From the NCBI RefSeq assembly GCF_003664035.1, contig NZ_RCCK01000011.1, positions 310,001 through 374,000 of the forward strand: a DNA stretch of 64,000 nt, written 5' to 3'. The stretch is from Pedobacter alluvionis. Lineage in GTDB: Bacteria > Bacteroidota > Bacteroidia > Sphingobacteriales > Sphingobacteriaceae. Both the position numbers and the translations under genes were made by a program. Below the pieces are notes generated by a model. That model had not been told where the DNA came from and did no database searches. It saw only the letters and a list, made by a program, of their open reading frames with translations. Shown one piece after another: positions 1-9,908 of this stretch. Position 1 is the stretch's first letter. Every line of letters begins with the position of its first letter.

Positions 1-146
1 GAAATCAGATTGAAATAAGCATAAAGGTAAAGCTAGCGTAATCGTCATCTCGACTGTAGCGCAGCGAAACGGAGAGATCTTTCTTTAACAACATTTAAAG
101 ATTTCTCTACAAGGTCGAATGACGAATAGGTAAATAAGAAATTATC
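1..146. repeat. Intergenic repeat of the GTCATCTCGAC family upstream of ilvN
   Basis: No gene is visible here. Bases about 41-127 hold an imperfect inverted repeat whose outer arms read CGTCATCTCGAC and, reversed, GTCGAATGACG, with AGAGATCT/AGATTTCTC inner matches. Related copies lie near 11537-11625 and 12012-12125. The gene before ilvN, probably ilvB, would end to the left of the window. Confidence 0.6.
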
Positions 147-785
147 ATGAGTACTGAAAATACAATAGAACATAAAATAGATAAAGCCGATTTAGACGGA
201 AAGCAGGAATACACCATCACGGTTTATGCCGAGAACCGCATTGGTTTATTAAACAGGATTGCGATTATCTTCTCAAAAAGAAAAATCAATATCGAAAGTT
301 TAAACAGTTCCGCATCAGAAATTGAAGGAATACACCGTTTCAATATCGTTATCCAGGAAGGTTACGAAGTAGTGAGAAAGCTGGCCCGACAAATAGAAAA
401 GCAGATCGAGGTGTTAAAAGTTTACTTTAATACCAACGACGAAATTATCTGGCAAGAACTGGCACTTTACAAGGTTTCTACAGATGAAATTGCAGAAAAA
501 GTAACTGTAGAGCGTTTATTACGTCAATACGGGGCAAGTGCAGTAGTAATCCGTAAAGATTATACTGTTTTTGCAGTAACCGGTCACCGTGAAGAAACTG
601 ATGCTTTGGTGAAAGCTTTAGAACCTTACGAATTAATTGAATTTGTTAGATCTGCAAGAGTAGCCATTATTAAAGATAGTGCCGGTTTCCACGAAAAACT
701 AAAGGAATTTGAAGCTTTCGAACCTGGTGAAGAATTGGTAGAAAATGAATTTTTAGAAAAAGGAGAGAAAATTTTTACGATGTAG
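147..785 (+). CDS. ilvN: Acetolactate synthase small (regulatory) subunit
   Basis: This is the regulatory subunit of acetohydroxyacid synthase, which in the known family binds the large subunit IlvB and confers valine feedback inhibition. Residues about 20-95 form an ACT domain (TITVYAENRIGLLNRIA, then INIESLNSSASE), followed by the ALS small-subunit C-terminal domain near 100-180. At 212 residues it is longer than the roughly 160-residue enterobacterial IlvH, with an acidic tail. It is the first complete gene of a branched-chain amino acid cluster that continues with ilvC. IlvB is not in the window and is expected just upstream. The ATG at 147 leaves a normal ACT start. Confidence 0.93.
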   Translation: MSTENTIEHKIDKADLDGKQEYTITVYAENRIGLLNRIAIIFSKRKINIESLNSSASEIEGIHRFNIVIQEGYEVVRKLARQIEKQIEVLKVYFNTNDEIIWQELALYKVSTDEIAEKVTVERLLRQYGASAVVIRKDYTVFAVTGHREETDALVKALEPYELIEFVRSARVAIIKDSAGFHEKLKEFEAFEPGEELVENEFLEKGEKIFTM

Positions 786-788
786 TAT

Positions 789-824
789 AAAGGCAGAGGG
801 CAGAAAGGTTGAAGGTAAAAAGCA
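789..824 (+). repeat. Heptad AARGNNN array after ilvN
   Basis: A purine-rich array of 7-nt units (AAGGCAG, AGGGCAG, AAAGGTT, AAGGTAA, AAAGCAT with one extra base) begins four bases after the ilvN stop codon. It belongs to the dispersed heptad family seen at about ten places in this window. Confidence 0.6.
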
Positions 825-883
825 TCATGCTTAATGATCACTGCGAAAACCTTAGTGCCCTTTGCGGTTAAAACAACTTTAAT

Positions 884-1282
884 ATGAAATGCAATAAAAC
901 CATACCGATTTTAAGAATATTCGATTACGATAAAGCAATCGAGTTTTATGTAAACTGGCTTGGATTTAAAATAGACTGGGAATACCCCTTGGAAAAGAAT
1001 TCCCCGGTTTATATCCAGGTTTCATTGAACGGTCTTGAACTTCATTTAAGCGAACACCATGGAGATAGCGCCCCTGGTGCGCACGTTTATGTTGATTGTG
1101 TAGGTTTAAAGGAATTCCATAAAGAAATAACAGCAAAGAATTACAAATATAACAGACCAGGCTTAGAGGAAACTTTTCATGGAACCTGGGCAGTAACCGT
1201 AAACGACCCGTTCTTTAACCAGATTACTTTTAACGAAGAGCGAAACGAAGCTGAAAATACAGAGATTAAAGAAAAAATATGA
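884..1282 (+). CDS. VOC-family (glyoxalase / bleomycin-resistance-like) protein
   Basis: A 132-residue single-domain vicinal-oxygen-chelate fold protein. The start (IPILRIFDYDKAIEFYVNWLG) and the paired beta-alpha-beta modules ending in WAVTVNDPFFNQITF are typical of the glyoxalase/bleomycin-resistance superfamily. The HHGDSAPGAHVYV stretch resembles the Ble-like subgroup, which can sequester drugs, but most such proteins have no known substrate. Its stop overlaps the DinB start by 4 bases (ATGA), so the two are probably co-translated. It sits inside the ilv cluster with no obvious link to amino acid synthesis. The exact function is unknown. Confidence 0.85.
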   Translation: MKCNKTIPILRIFDYDKAIEFYVNWLGFKIDWEYPLEKNSPVYIQVSLNGLELHLSEHHGDSAPGAHVYVDCVGLKEFHKEITAKNYKYNRPGLEETFHGTWAVTVNDPFFNQITFNEERNEAENTEIKEKI

Positions 1283-1740
1283 ACGAAGTATTTGATTTCA
1301 TAATAAACTCACGTAAGGCATTTATTAAGTTAATAGATGGCTTAACAATCGAAGAATTGAATAAAATTCCCGATGGTTTTAGCAACAACATCATCTGGAA
1401 CTTTGGTCATATTGTAGTGAGTACACAAACGCTTTGTTATGTTCGTACAGGTGTATTGCAAGATGCTACATCGGTAAAATTTAACGAGTATTACAAAAAG
1501 GATACAAAGCCATCTTACACCGTAACAGAAGAAGAAGTAGCAGAATTGAAGGTCATCGCAATAGAGAGCATTGAAAAAATAAAAGAAGATTATTCAAATG
1601 GAAAATTTTCAAGCATCACTCCTTTTATAACTGCAACTTATGGCGTGCAATTGAACAGTATAGAAGAGGTATTGATTACAACCATTGGTCATGATAACAT
1701 GCATTGCGGTTACGCATCGGCACTGAAAAAGTATATGTAA
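1279..1740 (+). CDS. DinB-family metal-binding protein
   Basis: A 153-residue four-helix protein of the DinB/YfiT superfamily. WNFGHIVVS near residue 40 and IGHDNMHCGY near 137 carry the histidines that normally bind a divalent metal. Family members include thiol-S-transferases and stress-induced proteins, and nothing here points to one substrate. It overlaps the preceding VOC gene by 4 bases. This is an accessory gene within the ilv region; the call is firm for the fold and weak for function. Confidence 0.85.
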   Translation: MNEVFDFIINSRKAFIKLIDGLTIEELNKIPDGFSNNIIWNFGHIVVSTQTLCYVRTGVLQDATSVKFNEYYKKDTKPSYTVTEEEVAELKVIAIESIEKIKEDYSNGKFSSITPFITATYGVQLNSIEEVLITTIGHDNMHCGYASALKKYM

Positions 1741-1891
1741 AATGGAAGATGTCAGATGGAAAATGGATAAAAAATCTGTGTAATCAAACCATCTGTGTAA
1801 TCAATCCGAAGGAAAAAATTGGAAGGTGAGATGGAAAATGGATAAAAATCGGTGAAATCACTGTATCTGTGTAATCAACCCGAAGGAAAAA
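1741..1891. repeat. Two-copy direct tandem repeat upstream of ilvC
   Basis: Two units of about 75 bases follow each other (1741-1817 and 1818-1891). Each contains GATGGAAAATGGATAAAAA, then ATCTGTGTAATCAA, then CCGAAGGAAAAAA. They differ by small substitutions and indels. The ATCTGTGTAATCA word also occurs singly near 5320, and in reverse near 22645-22672 and 25265-25280. The array fills the ilvC leader. Confidence 0.75.
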
Positions 1892-1936
1892 AAGAATATA
1901 TAACGATAATTAAATAGAAATTAACCAATAAAAACA

Positions 1937-3418
1937 ATGGCAAATTATTTTAACACATTACCTCTTAGAGAAAAATTAAACCAATTAGGTGTTTGCGACT
2001 TCATGGACAGTTCTGAATTTTTAGATGGAGTTAGCGCATTAAAAGGAAAAAAACTGGTAATTGTTGGTTGTGGCGCACAAGGCTTAAACCAAGGTTTAAA
2101 TTTAAGAGATAGTGGTTTAGATGTAAGCTACACTTTACGTAAGGAAGCAATTGAAGGCAAACGCGATTCGTGGAAAAATGCAACTGAAAATAATTTCACC
2201 GTTGGCACTTATGAAGAACTGATTCCAAATGCAGATATAGTAATTAACCTTACTCCAGACAAACAACATACTACTGTTGTAAATGCAATTATGCCTTTAA
2301 TGAAAGAAGGTGCTACTTTATTATATTCTCACGGTTTCAATATCGTGGAAGAAGGTATGCAGATCCGTAAAGATTTAACCGTAATTATGGTTGCACCTAA
2401 ATGCCCGGGTAGTGAAGTTAGAGCAGAGTATGTTCGTGGTTTTGGTGTTCCTACCTTAATTGCTGTTCACCCTGAAAACGACCCTCAAGGTAAAGGATTG
2501 GCACAGGCTAAAGCTTATTGCGTAGGTACAGGCGGTCACAGGGCTGGTGTATTAAAATCATCTTTCGTGGCTGAAGTAAAATCAGATTTAATGGGCGAGC
2601 AAACTATCCTTTGTGGTTTATTGCAAACTGGCTCTATCTTATCATTTGATAAAATGGTTGAAAAAGGAATCGATGCAGGTTATGCCTCTAAATTGGTGCA
2701 ATATGGTGTTGAGGTTATTACTGAAGCCTTAAAACAAGGTGGTATTACTGCCATGATGGACAGGTTAAGCAATGTAGCCAAAATCAAAGCTTTCGAAATT
2801 TCGGAAGAATTGAAAGACATTATGCGTCCATTGTTCCAAAAACATCAAGATGATATTATGAGTGGCGAATTTAGCCGCACCATGATGGAAGATTGGGCAA
2901 ATGGTGATAAAAATCTATTAAAATGGAGAGCTGAAACCGGCGAAACAGCTTTTGAAAAAACTCCTGCTGGCGATGTTAAAATCGGTGAGCAGGAATATTT
3001 TGATAACTATACTTTAATGGTTGCTTTCGTACGTGCCGGGGTTGAATTGGCTTTCGAAACTATGGTACAGGCAGGTATCAAACCAGAATCTGCTTACTAT
3101 GAGTCATTGCACGAAACACCATTAATCGCAAATACCATTGCACGTAAAAAGTTGTTCGAAATGAATCGTGTAATTTCTGATACTGCCGAATACGGTTGTT
3201 ATTTGTTCGATCAGGCTTGTAAACCACTTTTAGGCGATTTCATGAAAAAAGTAGATACTGATTTAGTTGGTAAAAACTTTAACGAAGGTAAAGATGGCGC
3301 GGTTGATAACAGAAAATTAATTGATGTTAACGAAGCTATCCGTTCACACGAAGTAGAGCAGATTGGCGCAACGTTGCGTAAAGCAATGACTGCAATGAAG
3401 GCGATTAAAACAGCATAG
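1937..3418 (+). CDS. ilvC: Ketol-acid reductoisomerase, class II
   Basis: It catalyses the Mg- and NADPH-dependent isomeroreduction of acetolactate and acetohydroxybutyrate in valine, leucine and isoleucine synthesis. The 493-residue length and sequence match the long class II form of Escherichia coli, not the roughly 330-residue class I form. The nucleotide-binding loop VGCGAQG is at 43-49. APKCPGSE around Lys155 and [10 protein letters not shown] with Asp217 and Glu221 fall at the same numbers as the E. coli metal ligands. The duplicated C-terminal knotted domain is intact ([18 protein letters not shown]). A perfect 15-bp-stem palindrome follows, before leuC. Confidence 0.97.
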   Translation: MANYFNTLPLREKLNQLGVCDFMDSSEFLDGVSALKGKKLVIVGCGAQGLNQGLNLRDSGLDVSYTLRKEAIEGKRDSWKNATENNFTVGTYEELIPNADIVINLTPDKQHTTVVNAIMPLMKEGATLLYSHGFNIVEEGMQIRKDLTVIMVAPKCPGSEVRAEYVRGFGVPTLIAVHPENDPQGKGLAQAKAYCVGTGGHRAGVLKSSFVAEVKSDLMGEQTILCGLLQTGSILSFDKMVEKGIDAGYASKLVQYGVEVITEALKQGGITAMMDRLSNVAKIKAFEISEELKDIMRPLFQKHQDDIMSGEFSRTMMEDWANGDKNLLKWRAETGETAFEKTPAGDVKIGEQEYFDNYTLMVAFVRAGVELAFETMVQAGIKPESAYYESLHETPLIANTIARKKLFEMNRVISDTAEYGCYLFDQACKPLLGDFMKKVDTDLVGKNFNEGKDGAVDNRKLIDVNEAIRSHEVEQIGATLRKAMTAMKAIKTA

Positions 3419-3427
3419 TAAACTTAC

Positions 3428-3460
3428 AAACCTCGCAGGTTTTAAAAACCTGCGAGGTTT
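3428..3460. repeat. Perfect palindrome between ilvC and leuC
   Basis: AAACCTCGCAGGTTT and its exact reverse complement are separated by 3 bases. There is no T-run on the plus side, so it may be an RNA processing or stability hairpin in the ilvC-leuC transcript rather than a strong terminator. A related CCCGCAGGT palindrome lies at 17066-17097. Confidence 0.8.
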
Positions 3461-3478
3461 AAATAATTATATAAAAAG

Positions 3479-4885
3479 ATGTCAAAAACATTAGTAGAAA
3501 AAATTTGGGATGCTCACGTTGTAAAAAGTGAAGAAGGATTTCCTGATATTTTATACATTGATACACACTTAATACACGAGGTAACCTCTCCGCAGGCATT
3601 TGATGGCTTACGCAAAAGAGGCTTACCTGTTTTCCGGCCAAAGCAGACGGTAGCAACTGCCGATCATAATGTACCTACCTTAAATCAGTTATTACCAATC
3701 AAAGAAGAGCTTTCGCGCTATCAGGTAGATATGTTAACCAAAAACTGTGCAGAATTCGGTGTAGAACTATATGGTTTAGGTCATCCTTTTCAAGGCATTG
3801 TGCATGTTATCGGGCCTGAGTTGGGTATTACTTTACCGGGTAAAACGATGGTTTGCGGCGATAGCCATACCTCTACCCATGGTGCTTTTGGCGCTATTGC
3901 ATTTGGCATAGGCACTTCGCAGGTAGAGCAGGTTTTTGCAACGCAATGTTTACTGCAGTCGAAACCTAAAACCATGAAAATTGAGGTAAACGGCGAACTT
4001 GGAAATGGTGTTGGCGCAAAAGATATTATCTTATACATTATCGCCAAAATCTCTGCAGCGGGCGGTACAGGTTATTTTATTGAATATGCAGGTTCGGCAA
4101 TCGAGGCTTTAAGTATGGAAGCCCGAATGACCATCTGTAATATGAGTATTGAAATGGGGGCACGTGGTGGATTAATTGCACCCGACCAAACCACTTTCGA
4201 TTACATTAAAGGAAGAGAGTTTGCTCCTGCCGGCGAAGAGTGGGATAAAGCTTTAGCATATTGGGAGACACTATATAGCGATGCTGATGCAAAATTCGAT
4301 AGTGTTTTAACTTTCGATGCAGCAGATATTGCACCTATGATTACCTACGGTACAAACCCTGGAATGGGCATGGGTATTCAGGAACATATTCCAGCAACTG
4401 GTGCACAGCCAGAAAAAGAAAAACTTTCGTACCAGAAAGCACTGGATTATATGGGTTTTGATGACGACTCTTCTTTGATCGGAAAACCGGTTGATTATGT
4501 ATTCATCGGAAGCTGTACTAACTCCCGCATTGAAGATTTACGTGAAGTTGCTGATTTTGTTAAAGATAAACGCAAAGCTGATAATGTTACGGTTTGGATT
4601 GTTCCAGGTTCAAAACAAGTAGAACAACAAGCTAAAAACGAAGGTTTAGATAGGATTTTCGAAGCCGCTGGTTTCCAGTTACGCGAACCAGGTTGTAGTG
4701 CATGCTTAGGGATGAACGAAGATAAAATCCCGGCAGGTAAATACTGTGTATCTACATCGAACAGAAACTTTGAGGGTAGACAAGGACAAAATGCACGAAC
4801 CTTATTGGCCAGTCCACTTACCGCAGCAGCAGCAGCTGTAACCGGAAAAATTACTGATGTAAGGAATTTGTTGGAGAAGGCGTAA
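3479..4885 (+). CDS. leuC: 3-isopropylmalate dehydratase large subunit
   Basis: With LeuD it isomerises 2-isopropylmalate to 3-isopropylmalate using a [4Fe-4S] cluster. The 468 residues match the bacterial LeuC length. Cluster ligands are visible as FIGSCTNSR (Cys346) and GCSACLG (Cys406, Cys409). ATADHNVPT near 60 and [14 protein letters not shown] near 126-138 are aconitase-family active-site motifs. The leuD partner is downstream, separated by a small monooxygenase-like gene. Confidence 0.97.
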   Translation: MSKTLVEKIWDAHVVKSEEGFPDILYIDTHLIHEVTSPQAFDGLRKRGLPVFRPKQTVATADHNVPTLNQLLPIKEELSRYQVDMLTKNCAEFGVELYGLGHPFQGIVHVIGPELGITLPGKTMVCGDSHTSTHGAFGAIAFGIGTSQVEQVFATQCLLQSKPKTMKIEVNGELGNGVGAKDIILYIIAKISAAGGTGYFIEYAGSAIEALSMEARMTICNMSIEMGARGGLIAPDQTTFDYIKGREFAPAGEEWDKALAYWETLYSDADAKFDSVLTFDAADIAPMITYGTNPGMGMGIQEHIPATGAQPEKEKLSYQKALDYMGFDDDSSLIGKPVDYVFIGSCTNSRIEDLREVADFVKDKRKADNVTVWIVPGSKQVEQQAKNEGLDRIFEAAGFQLREPGCSACLGMNEDKIPAGKYCVSTSNRNFEGRQGQNARTLLASPLTAAAAAVTGKITDVRNLLEKA

Positions 4886-4895
4886 AATAACTGTC

Positions 4896-4957
4896 ATGCT
4901 GACGAAGGAAGCATCTGCAAGCTAAGAAACAGATTCTTCGTTCCTCAGAATGACAAC
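4896..4957. repeat. GTCATGCTGA-type inverted repeat after leuC
   Basis: An imperfect inverted repeat: TGTCATGCTGACGAAGGAAGC on the left, and CTTCGTTCCTCAGAATGACA on the right. It is the same family as the hairpins at 10073-10132, 16884-16943 and 20349-20424. Confidence 0.65.
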
Positions 4958-4968
4958 TTTCAAAATAT

Positions 4969-5262
4969 ATGATACTAGAAGTTGCCATATTAAATGTAAA
5001 AGCCGGATTATCGGCTGATTTTGAAAAAGCTTTTAGCGAAGCGCAAAAAATCATTTCCTCAATGGAAGGTTACATTTCGCACCAGCTTCAAAAATGTGTA
5101 GAGGTAGAAGATAAATATATCCTGCTGGTAAACTGGAAAACACTGGAGGCGCATACCGAAGGTTTCAGAGGATCGGCAGAATACCAGGATTGGAAAAAGT
5201 TATTACATCACTTTTATAATCCTTTCCCAACAGTTGAACACTTTACCAAGGTGGAAGACTGA
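4969..5262 (+). CDS. Antibiotic biosynthesis monooxygenase (ABM) domain protein
   Basis: A 97-residue single-domain dimeric alpha-beta barrel protein. VAILNVKAGLSADFEKAF, then the central VEDKYILLVNWKTLEAHTEGFRGS and C-terminal HHFYNPFPTVEHF match the YgiN/ABM superfamily, which includes quinol monooxygenases and heme-degrading enzymes. It lies between leuC and leuD in the same direction and is probably co-transcribed. No active-site feature identifies a substrate. Its location in the leu operon is unexplained. Confidence 0.83.
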   Translation: MILEVAILNVKAGLSADFEKAFSEAQKIISSMEGYISHQLQKCVEVEDKYILLVNWKTLEAHTEGFRGSAEYQDWKKLLHHFYNPFPTVEHFTKVED

Positions 5263-5279
5263 AGGTTATAATAAATATT

Positions 5280-5335
5280 AAATCAATGAAATCACCCCAA
5301 TCGGTGAAATCATTTAAATCTGTGTAATCATCATT
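5280..5335. repeat. Single copy of the ATCTGTGTAATCA repeat before leuD
   Basis: This short AT-rich spacer carries ATCGGTGAAATCA and ATCTGTGTAATCA, the same words found in the tandem repeat at 1741-1891. Nothing else is seen here. Confidence 0.5.
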
Positions 5336-5340
5336 AAAAA

Positions 5341-5928
5341 ATGAAAAAATTCACAAAATTAACATCGGCAGTAGTGCCTTTAAACATAGAGAACATTGAT
5401 ACCGATCAGATTATCCCGGCAAGGTTTCTAAAAGCAACTACACGCGAAGGTTTCGGTGAGAACCTATTCCGCGATTGGCGTTATAACGGCGATAATACAC
5501 CAAAGCCAGAATTTGTAATGAACAACCCAACCTATAGTGGTCAGGTTTTAGTTGCCGGAAAAAATTTCGGTTGTGGCAGCAGTCGCGAGCACGCCGCCTG
5601 GGCCATTCAGGATGCAGGTTTTGATGTAGTAATCAGCAGTTTCTTTGCCGATATTTTTAAAGGTAATGCATTAAACAACGGTTTATTGCCTATTCAGGTA
5701 AGTGAAGAATTTTTGGCGCAGATTTTCAAAGCGGTTGACAGCAATCCAAAATCAGCTTTAGCAGTTGATTTAGAAAATCAAACCGTGACCATTGTAGAAA
5801 CCGGAGCTCAGGAATCTTTTGAGATCAATCCTTACAAAAAATCATGCCTGATCAACGGTTATGACGATATTGATTTCATCTTAAACCAAAAACAATTAAT
5901 TAAAGAATTTGAAGAAGGCCGAGGGTAG
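5341..5928 (+). CDS. leuD: 3-isopropylmalate dehydratase small subunit
   Basis: The swivelling small subunit partner of LeuC. It has 195 residues, usual for Leu[15 protein letters not shown] at 18-31 and the [14 protein letters not shown] segment near 76-89 are the signature substrate-binding motifs. The last codons (GRG-stop) run into a purine-rich heptad repeat array, so the extreme C-terminus may be partly repeat-derived. Confidence 0.96.
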   Translation: MKKFTKLTSAVVPLNIENIDTDQIIPARFLKATTREGFGENLFRDWRYNGDNTPKPEFVMNNPTYSGQVLVAGKNFGCGSSREHAAWAIQDAGFDVVISSFFADIFKGNALNNGLLPIQVSEEFLAQIFKAVDSNPKSALAVDLENQTVTIVETGAQESFEINPYKKSCLINGYDDIDFILNQKQLIKEFEEGRG

Positions 5929-5929
5929 A

Positions 5930-5977
5930 AAAGCAGAAGGCTTGAAAAGCTAAAAGACTAAAGTAGAAAGACTAAAA
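5930..5977 (+). repeat. Heptad AARGNNN array after leuD
   Basis: Units read AAAGCAG, AAGGCTT, AAAGCTA, AAAGACT, AAAGTAG, AAAGACT, with short interruptions. The array starts within two bases of the leuD stop codon and is purine-rich in the sense direction. Confidence 0.7.
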
Positions 5978-6040
5978 AAACACTAACATTTACTACACTA
6001 GGATCCGCTTAGGTGTTTCAGGTGGTGAAAAATAAAAAAC

Positions 6041-7504
6041 ATGACAGAGCATTTCGTCGACGTCCAAAATTTAAGCTTAAAGTTTCAGCAAAAAGCTGTG
6101 CTAAGGGATTTGAATTGGACCATTAATCCAGGCGAAAATTGGGTATTGGGTGGAATTAGTGGAAGCGGAAAAACCTCTTTAGCTAAAATCATTGCTGGCT
6201 TACAAAGTGCACCTGGAGATGTAAAAATTTATTTTGACCGCGAAAGTCTATTACCTGCTGAAACCTTATTTGTAGAAAGCTGGTATCAGTTTAAAAACTT
6301 AGAAGGTGTTGCCAATTTTTATTACCAACAACGTTACACTAGTCAGCAGGCTAAAGAAACCTTAACTGTTCATGCCGAACTGGTTGGTTATGGTAAAGAA
6401 AAAGGACTTCATTTCGATCAGGTTGAACCGATATTAGAAGCTTTGGCTTTTGCAACATTTGCCAGTTCACAATTAATAGAATTATCCAGCGGCGAACACA
6501 AAAAATTGCAACTGGTAAAGGCGCTCTGGTTAAAACCCCAGTTGTTGATTATCGATCAGCCCTATACTGGTTTAGATTCTGCTTCGCGCAAAAACCTGAA
6601 CATTTTACTGGATCAGGTTGCCGAAGAAGGTACGCAACTGATTTTAATTTGCAACGATATTGAATTACCAACCTGTATAACTTCATTTGCCGAAATAAGA
6701 GATGGCCAATTAGTTAAAGTAGATGCTTTAGAAAGTTCAGCTACCGAAATCCATTTAAGAGAAATTCCAGATTTCTTAAAAGAATCTCCTGTTTACAGTT
6801 CTGAAGATATTGTAAAAATGGTTAATGTAAACATTAGCTATGGTGAAAAGCAGGTTTTAAAAAATATCAACTGGGAAGTTAAGGCCGGAGAAAAATGGCT
6901 TTTGCAAGGACATAACGGTTCAGGAAAATCGACATTACTGAGTTTAGTGAATGGTGATCATCCACAATCTTATGCCAACGAGCTTTATTTATTTGGCAAC
7001 AGGCGTGGAAGCGGCGAAAGTATATGGGATATTAAACAGCATATCGGCTTAATATCACCCGAGTTTCACTGGTATTTCGATCCAACCGCCACCGTTTGGC
7101 AAAGTATCGCTTCTGGTTTTTATGATACCGTAGGTTTGTTCCAACAATTGCCCTATACCAAAAGCATACAGGTTGATGAACTGGTAGAATACTTTGGACT
7201 TACCGAAAATAAAAATGAATTATTAACCGCGCTTCCACTCGGTAAACAGCGATTAGTGTTGCTAGCACGGACAATTATAAAAAATCCGGAATTATTAATT
7301 CTGGATGAACCTTGCCAGGGCTTAGACCAACAGCAAACGAAACATTTTAACCAATTGGTTGATGAATTATGCAGCAACGGGATGACCTTAATTTATGTTG
7401 GCCATTTTGAATCGCAGCTGCCAACCTGCATAGAAAAAAGAATATTGTTAGAAAAAGGCGAAGTAAAAGTCGTCGAAAGTTTAAACACAGAAATATTAAG
7501 CTGA
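6041..7504 (+). CDS. Tandem ABC ATPase, ModF-like, with one degenerate site
   Basis: Two ABC nucleotide-binding domains in one 487-residue soluble chain, with no membrane segments, resemble ModF/PhrA proteins. Domain 1 has Walker A GGISGSGKT (37-45), signature LSSGE (148-152) and Walker B LLIIDQ, with Gln173 where the catalytic Glu normally is and Asn205 where the switch His normally is. Domain 2 has Walker A GHNGSGKST (290-298), a degenerate signature LPLGK (398-402), Walker B ending in Asp422-Glu423 and His456. A head-to-tail dimer would have one consensus and one degenerate site. It sits between leuD and leuB; no permease is nearby. Its function is unknown. Confidence 0.88.
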   Translation: MTEHFVDVQNLSLKFQQKAVLRDLNWTINPGENWVLGGISGSGKTSLAKIIAGLQSAPGDVKIYFDRESLLPAETLFVESWYQFKNLEGVANFYYQQRYTSQQAKETLTVHAELVGYGKEKGLHFDQVEPILEALAFATFASSQLIELSSGEHKKLQLVKALWLKPQLLIIDQPYTGLDSASRKNLNILLDQVAEEGTQLILICNDIELPTCITSFAEIRDGQLVKVDALESSATEIHLREIPDFLKESPVYSSEDIVKMVNVNISYGEKQVLKNINWEVKAGEKWLLQGHNGSGKSTLLSLVNGDHPQSYANELYLFGNRRGSGESIWDIKQHIGLISPEFHWYFDPTATVWQSIASGFYDTVGLFQQLPYTKSIQVDELVEYFGLTENKNELLTALPLGKQRLVLLARTIIKNPELLILDEPCQGLDQQQTKHFNQLVDELCSNGMTLIYVGHFESQLPTCIEKRILLEKGEVKVVESLNTEILS

Positions 7505-7511
7505 TGCAAAA

Positions 7512-7616
7512 TTAACCACAGATAAAAAGGATGAACACAGATAAAATCTAATGATTCGTGAAGCCACGAAGCGTAGCAGAAATAATTCTGTATTTATCGG
7601 TAAAAATCTGTGGTAA
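7512..7616. repeat. Long-loop inverted repeat upstream of leuB
   Basis: TTAACCACAGAT and ATCTGTGGTAA bracket about 80 bases. The centre holds a second short word, CGTGAAGCCACGAAGCG. It belongs to the phrase-like intergenic repeats of this genome. It ends about 30 bases before the leuB start. Confidence 0.5.
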
Positions 7617-7645
7617 AAACGGCAACAGCAAAAGAGGAGTCAATA

Positions 7646-8737
7646 ATGAAGAAGAACATTTTAGTAATACCTGGAGACGGTATCGGACCCGAAGTAACCA
7701 CTTGGGGAAAAACAGCATTAGAAAAAATTGCTGAGATTTTTGGCCACGAATTTACGTTTGACGAAGCTTTAATGGGCCATGCGGCTATTGAAGTTACTGG
7801 CGAGCCTTTGCCGGATGAAACTTTAGAAAAAGCAAGAAAAAGCGATGCGATCCTTTTCGGAGCAATTGGTCACGCCAAATATGATAATGACCCAAGTTTA
7901 AAAGTTAGACCTGAACAAGGCCTTTTAAAAATCCGTAAAGAACTTGGTTTATTTGCCAACCTCCGCCCGATATTACTATTTGACGAACTTCTTCAGGCAT
8001 CGAGCATTAAACCAGAAATTTTAAGAGGAACAGATATTTTGTTCTTCCGCGAATTGACAGGAGATGTTTATTTCGGAGAAAAAACACGATCTGAAGATCG
8101 CAATACGGCTTCTGACCTTATGATTTATCACCGTTATGAAGTAGAACGGATTGCACATAAAGCTTACCAGGCTGCGCAACAACGCAACAAAAGATTGTGT
8201 TCGGTGGATAAAGCAAACGTTTTAGAAAGCTCACGCTTATGGCGCGAAACCGTTCAGGAAATTGCAAAACAATACCCTGATGTAGAAACTGAGCACATGT
8301 TTATCGACAATGCAGCCATGCAGTTAATCAAAAATCCTAAAAAATTCGACGTGGTTTTAACGGCTAATTTATTTGGGGATATTTTAACAGATGAAGCTTC
8401 ACAGATTGCGGGCTCAATGGGTATGCTGGCTTCGGCATCTGTTGGCGAAAGTACAGGTTTCTTTGAGCCGATCCACGGTTCGGCGCATGATATTGCAGGT
8501 AAAGATTTAGCTAATCCGTTGGCCTCTATCCTATCGGCAGCCTTAATGTTGGAAATTGGTTTCGGACTTAAGGAAGAAGCCAAATTATTGGTTGATACCA
8601 TCGATCAGGTATTGAAAGAAGGTTTCAGAACCCATGATATTGCCGATCAAAACACAAACCGTTTCAAAGTTTTGGGCACAGCCGAAATGGGCAAATTGGT
8701 TATTAAATTCTTATCACAAAAATTAATCACCTCCTAA
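7646..8737 (+). CDS. leuB: 3-isopropylmalate dehydrogenase
   Basis: NAD-dependent oxidative decarboxylation of 3-isopropylmalate. I chose the ATG at 7646 because it gives [17 protein letters not shown], the usual N-terminus, and follows an AGAGGAG-like purine stretch; an in-frame extension of 12 codons upstream is not family-like. The resulting 363 residues match Leu[11 protein letters not shown], the [20 protein letters not shown] metal-site region and [12 protein letters not shown] are all present. leuA follows after 10 bases. Confidence 0.96.
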   Translation: MKKNILVIPGDGIGPEVTTWGKTALEKIAEIFGHEFTFDEALMGHAAIEVTGEPLPDETLEKARKSDAILFGAIGHAKYDNDPSLKVRPEQGLLKIRKELGLFANLRPILLFDELLQASSIKPEILRGTDILFFRELTGDVYFGEKTRSEDRNTASDLMIYHRYEVERIAHKAYQAAQQRNKRLCSVDKANVLESSRLWRETVQEIAKQYPDVETEHMFIDNAAMQLIKNPKKFDVVLTANLFGDILTDEASQIAGSMGMLASASVGESTGFFEPIHGSAHDIAGKDLANPLASILSAALMLEIGFGLKEEAKLLVDTIDQVLKEGFRTHDIADQNTNRFKVLGTAEMGKLVIKFLSQKLITS

Positions 8738-8747
8738 CCTTAATATT

Positions 8748-9908
8748 ATGATTCACGACCCAAACAAAGTTTATATTTTCGACACGACATTGCGTGACGG
8801 AGAGCAGGTTCCAGGCTGCCAGTTAGATACAAACCAAAAAGTAGAAATCGCAAAATCACTTGAGCTTTTAGGAGTTGATGTAATTGAAGCAGGTTTTCCG
8901 GTATCTAGTCCAGGAGATTTTAACAGCGTAATCGAATTATCAAAAGCGGTTACCAACCCGATTATCTGTGCCTTAACCCGTGCAAACAAAAACGATATTG
9001 ATGTTGCCGCAGATGCTTTGCGTTATGCAAAAAGACCGCGGATCCACACTGGGATCGGTTCATCTGATTTCCACATTAAGCATAAATTTAACAGTACCCG
9101 CGAAGAAATTTTAGAACGCGCCGTGGAAGCTGTAAGGTATTCGAAAAAATTTGTGGAGGATGTTGAATTCTACGCAGAGGATGCCGGCCGTGCCGACATT
9201 GAATTTTTAGCCAAAATGGTTGAAGCAGTTATTGCTGCGGGTGCAACTGTGGTTAATATTCCGGATACCAACGGTTATTGCTTGCCAGACCAATACGGTT
9301 CTAAAATCCTTTATTTAAAAGAAAACGTAAAAAATATAGATAAAGCCATTATCTCTGTGCATTGCCACAACGATTTAGGCTTAGCTACAGCCAATTCTAT
9401 CGCAGGCTTACAGAATGGTGCCCGCCAGGTAGAATGTACTATCAACGGCATCGGAGAGCGTGCAGGCAATACTTCTATGGAAGAAGTCGTGATGATTTTG
9501 AAAACGCACAAAATTTTAGGTTTAAATACCCAGATTGATGCGACACGTTTCTACGAAATGAGCCACATGATAAGAAACCAAATGAACATGCCGGTACAAC
9601 CGAACAAAGCAATTGTTGGTGGAAACGCATTTTCGCACAGTTCGGGTATCCACCAGGATGGTTTCTTGAAAAACCGCGAGAACTACGAAATTATTAAACC
9701 TGAAGATGTTGGTTTCCCTGATGCTACCATTGTATTAACGGCAAGAAGTGGTCGCCATGCTTTAAAACATCATTTAGACCGTTTAGGTCATAAATTAGAA
9801 AAAGATCATTTAGATATTGTTTACAAACAGTTTTTAGTTTTGGCTGATAGCAAACAGGGCATTAACGATTACGATCTGAATCAATTGGTTGCTTTGCATT
9901 TAGCGTAA
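8748..9908 (+). CDS. leuA: 2-isopropylmalate synthase, short form without regulatory domain
   Basis: It condenses acetyl-CoA with 2-oxoisovalerate, the committed step of leucine synthesis. The TIM-barrel motif [11 protein letters not shown] is at 13-23, and metal ligands appear as VHCHND (His205, His207) and GERAGNTS (Asn241). [12 protein letters not shown] follows in the linker subdomain. The protein stops at 386 residues, just after the catalytic and linker regions, so it lacks the C-terminal LeuA allosteric domain of the roughly 520-residue enzymes that bind leucine. Homocitrate or citramalate synthase are alternatives by family, but the leu context favours LeuA. Confidence 0.94.
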   Translation: MIHDPNKVYIFDTTLRDGEQVPGCQLDTNQKVEIAKSLELLGVDVIEAGFPVSSPGDFNSVIELSKAVTNPIICALTRANKNDIDVAADALRYAKRPRIHTGIGSSDFHIKHKFNSTREEILERAVEAVRYSKKFVEDVEFYAEDAGRADIEFLAKMVEAVIAAGATVVNIPDTNGYCLPDQYGSKILYLKENVKNIDKAIISVHCHNDLGLATANSIAGLQNGARQVECTINGIGERAGNTSMEEVVMILKTHKILGLNTQIDATRFYEMSHMIRNQMNMPVQPNKAIVGGNAFSHSSGIHQDGFLKNRENYEIIKPEDVGFPDATIVLTARSGRHALKHHLDRLGHKLEKDHLDIVYKQFLVLADSKQGINDYDLNQLVALHLA

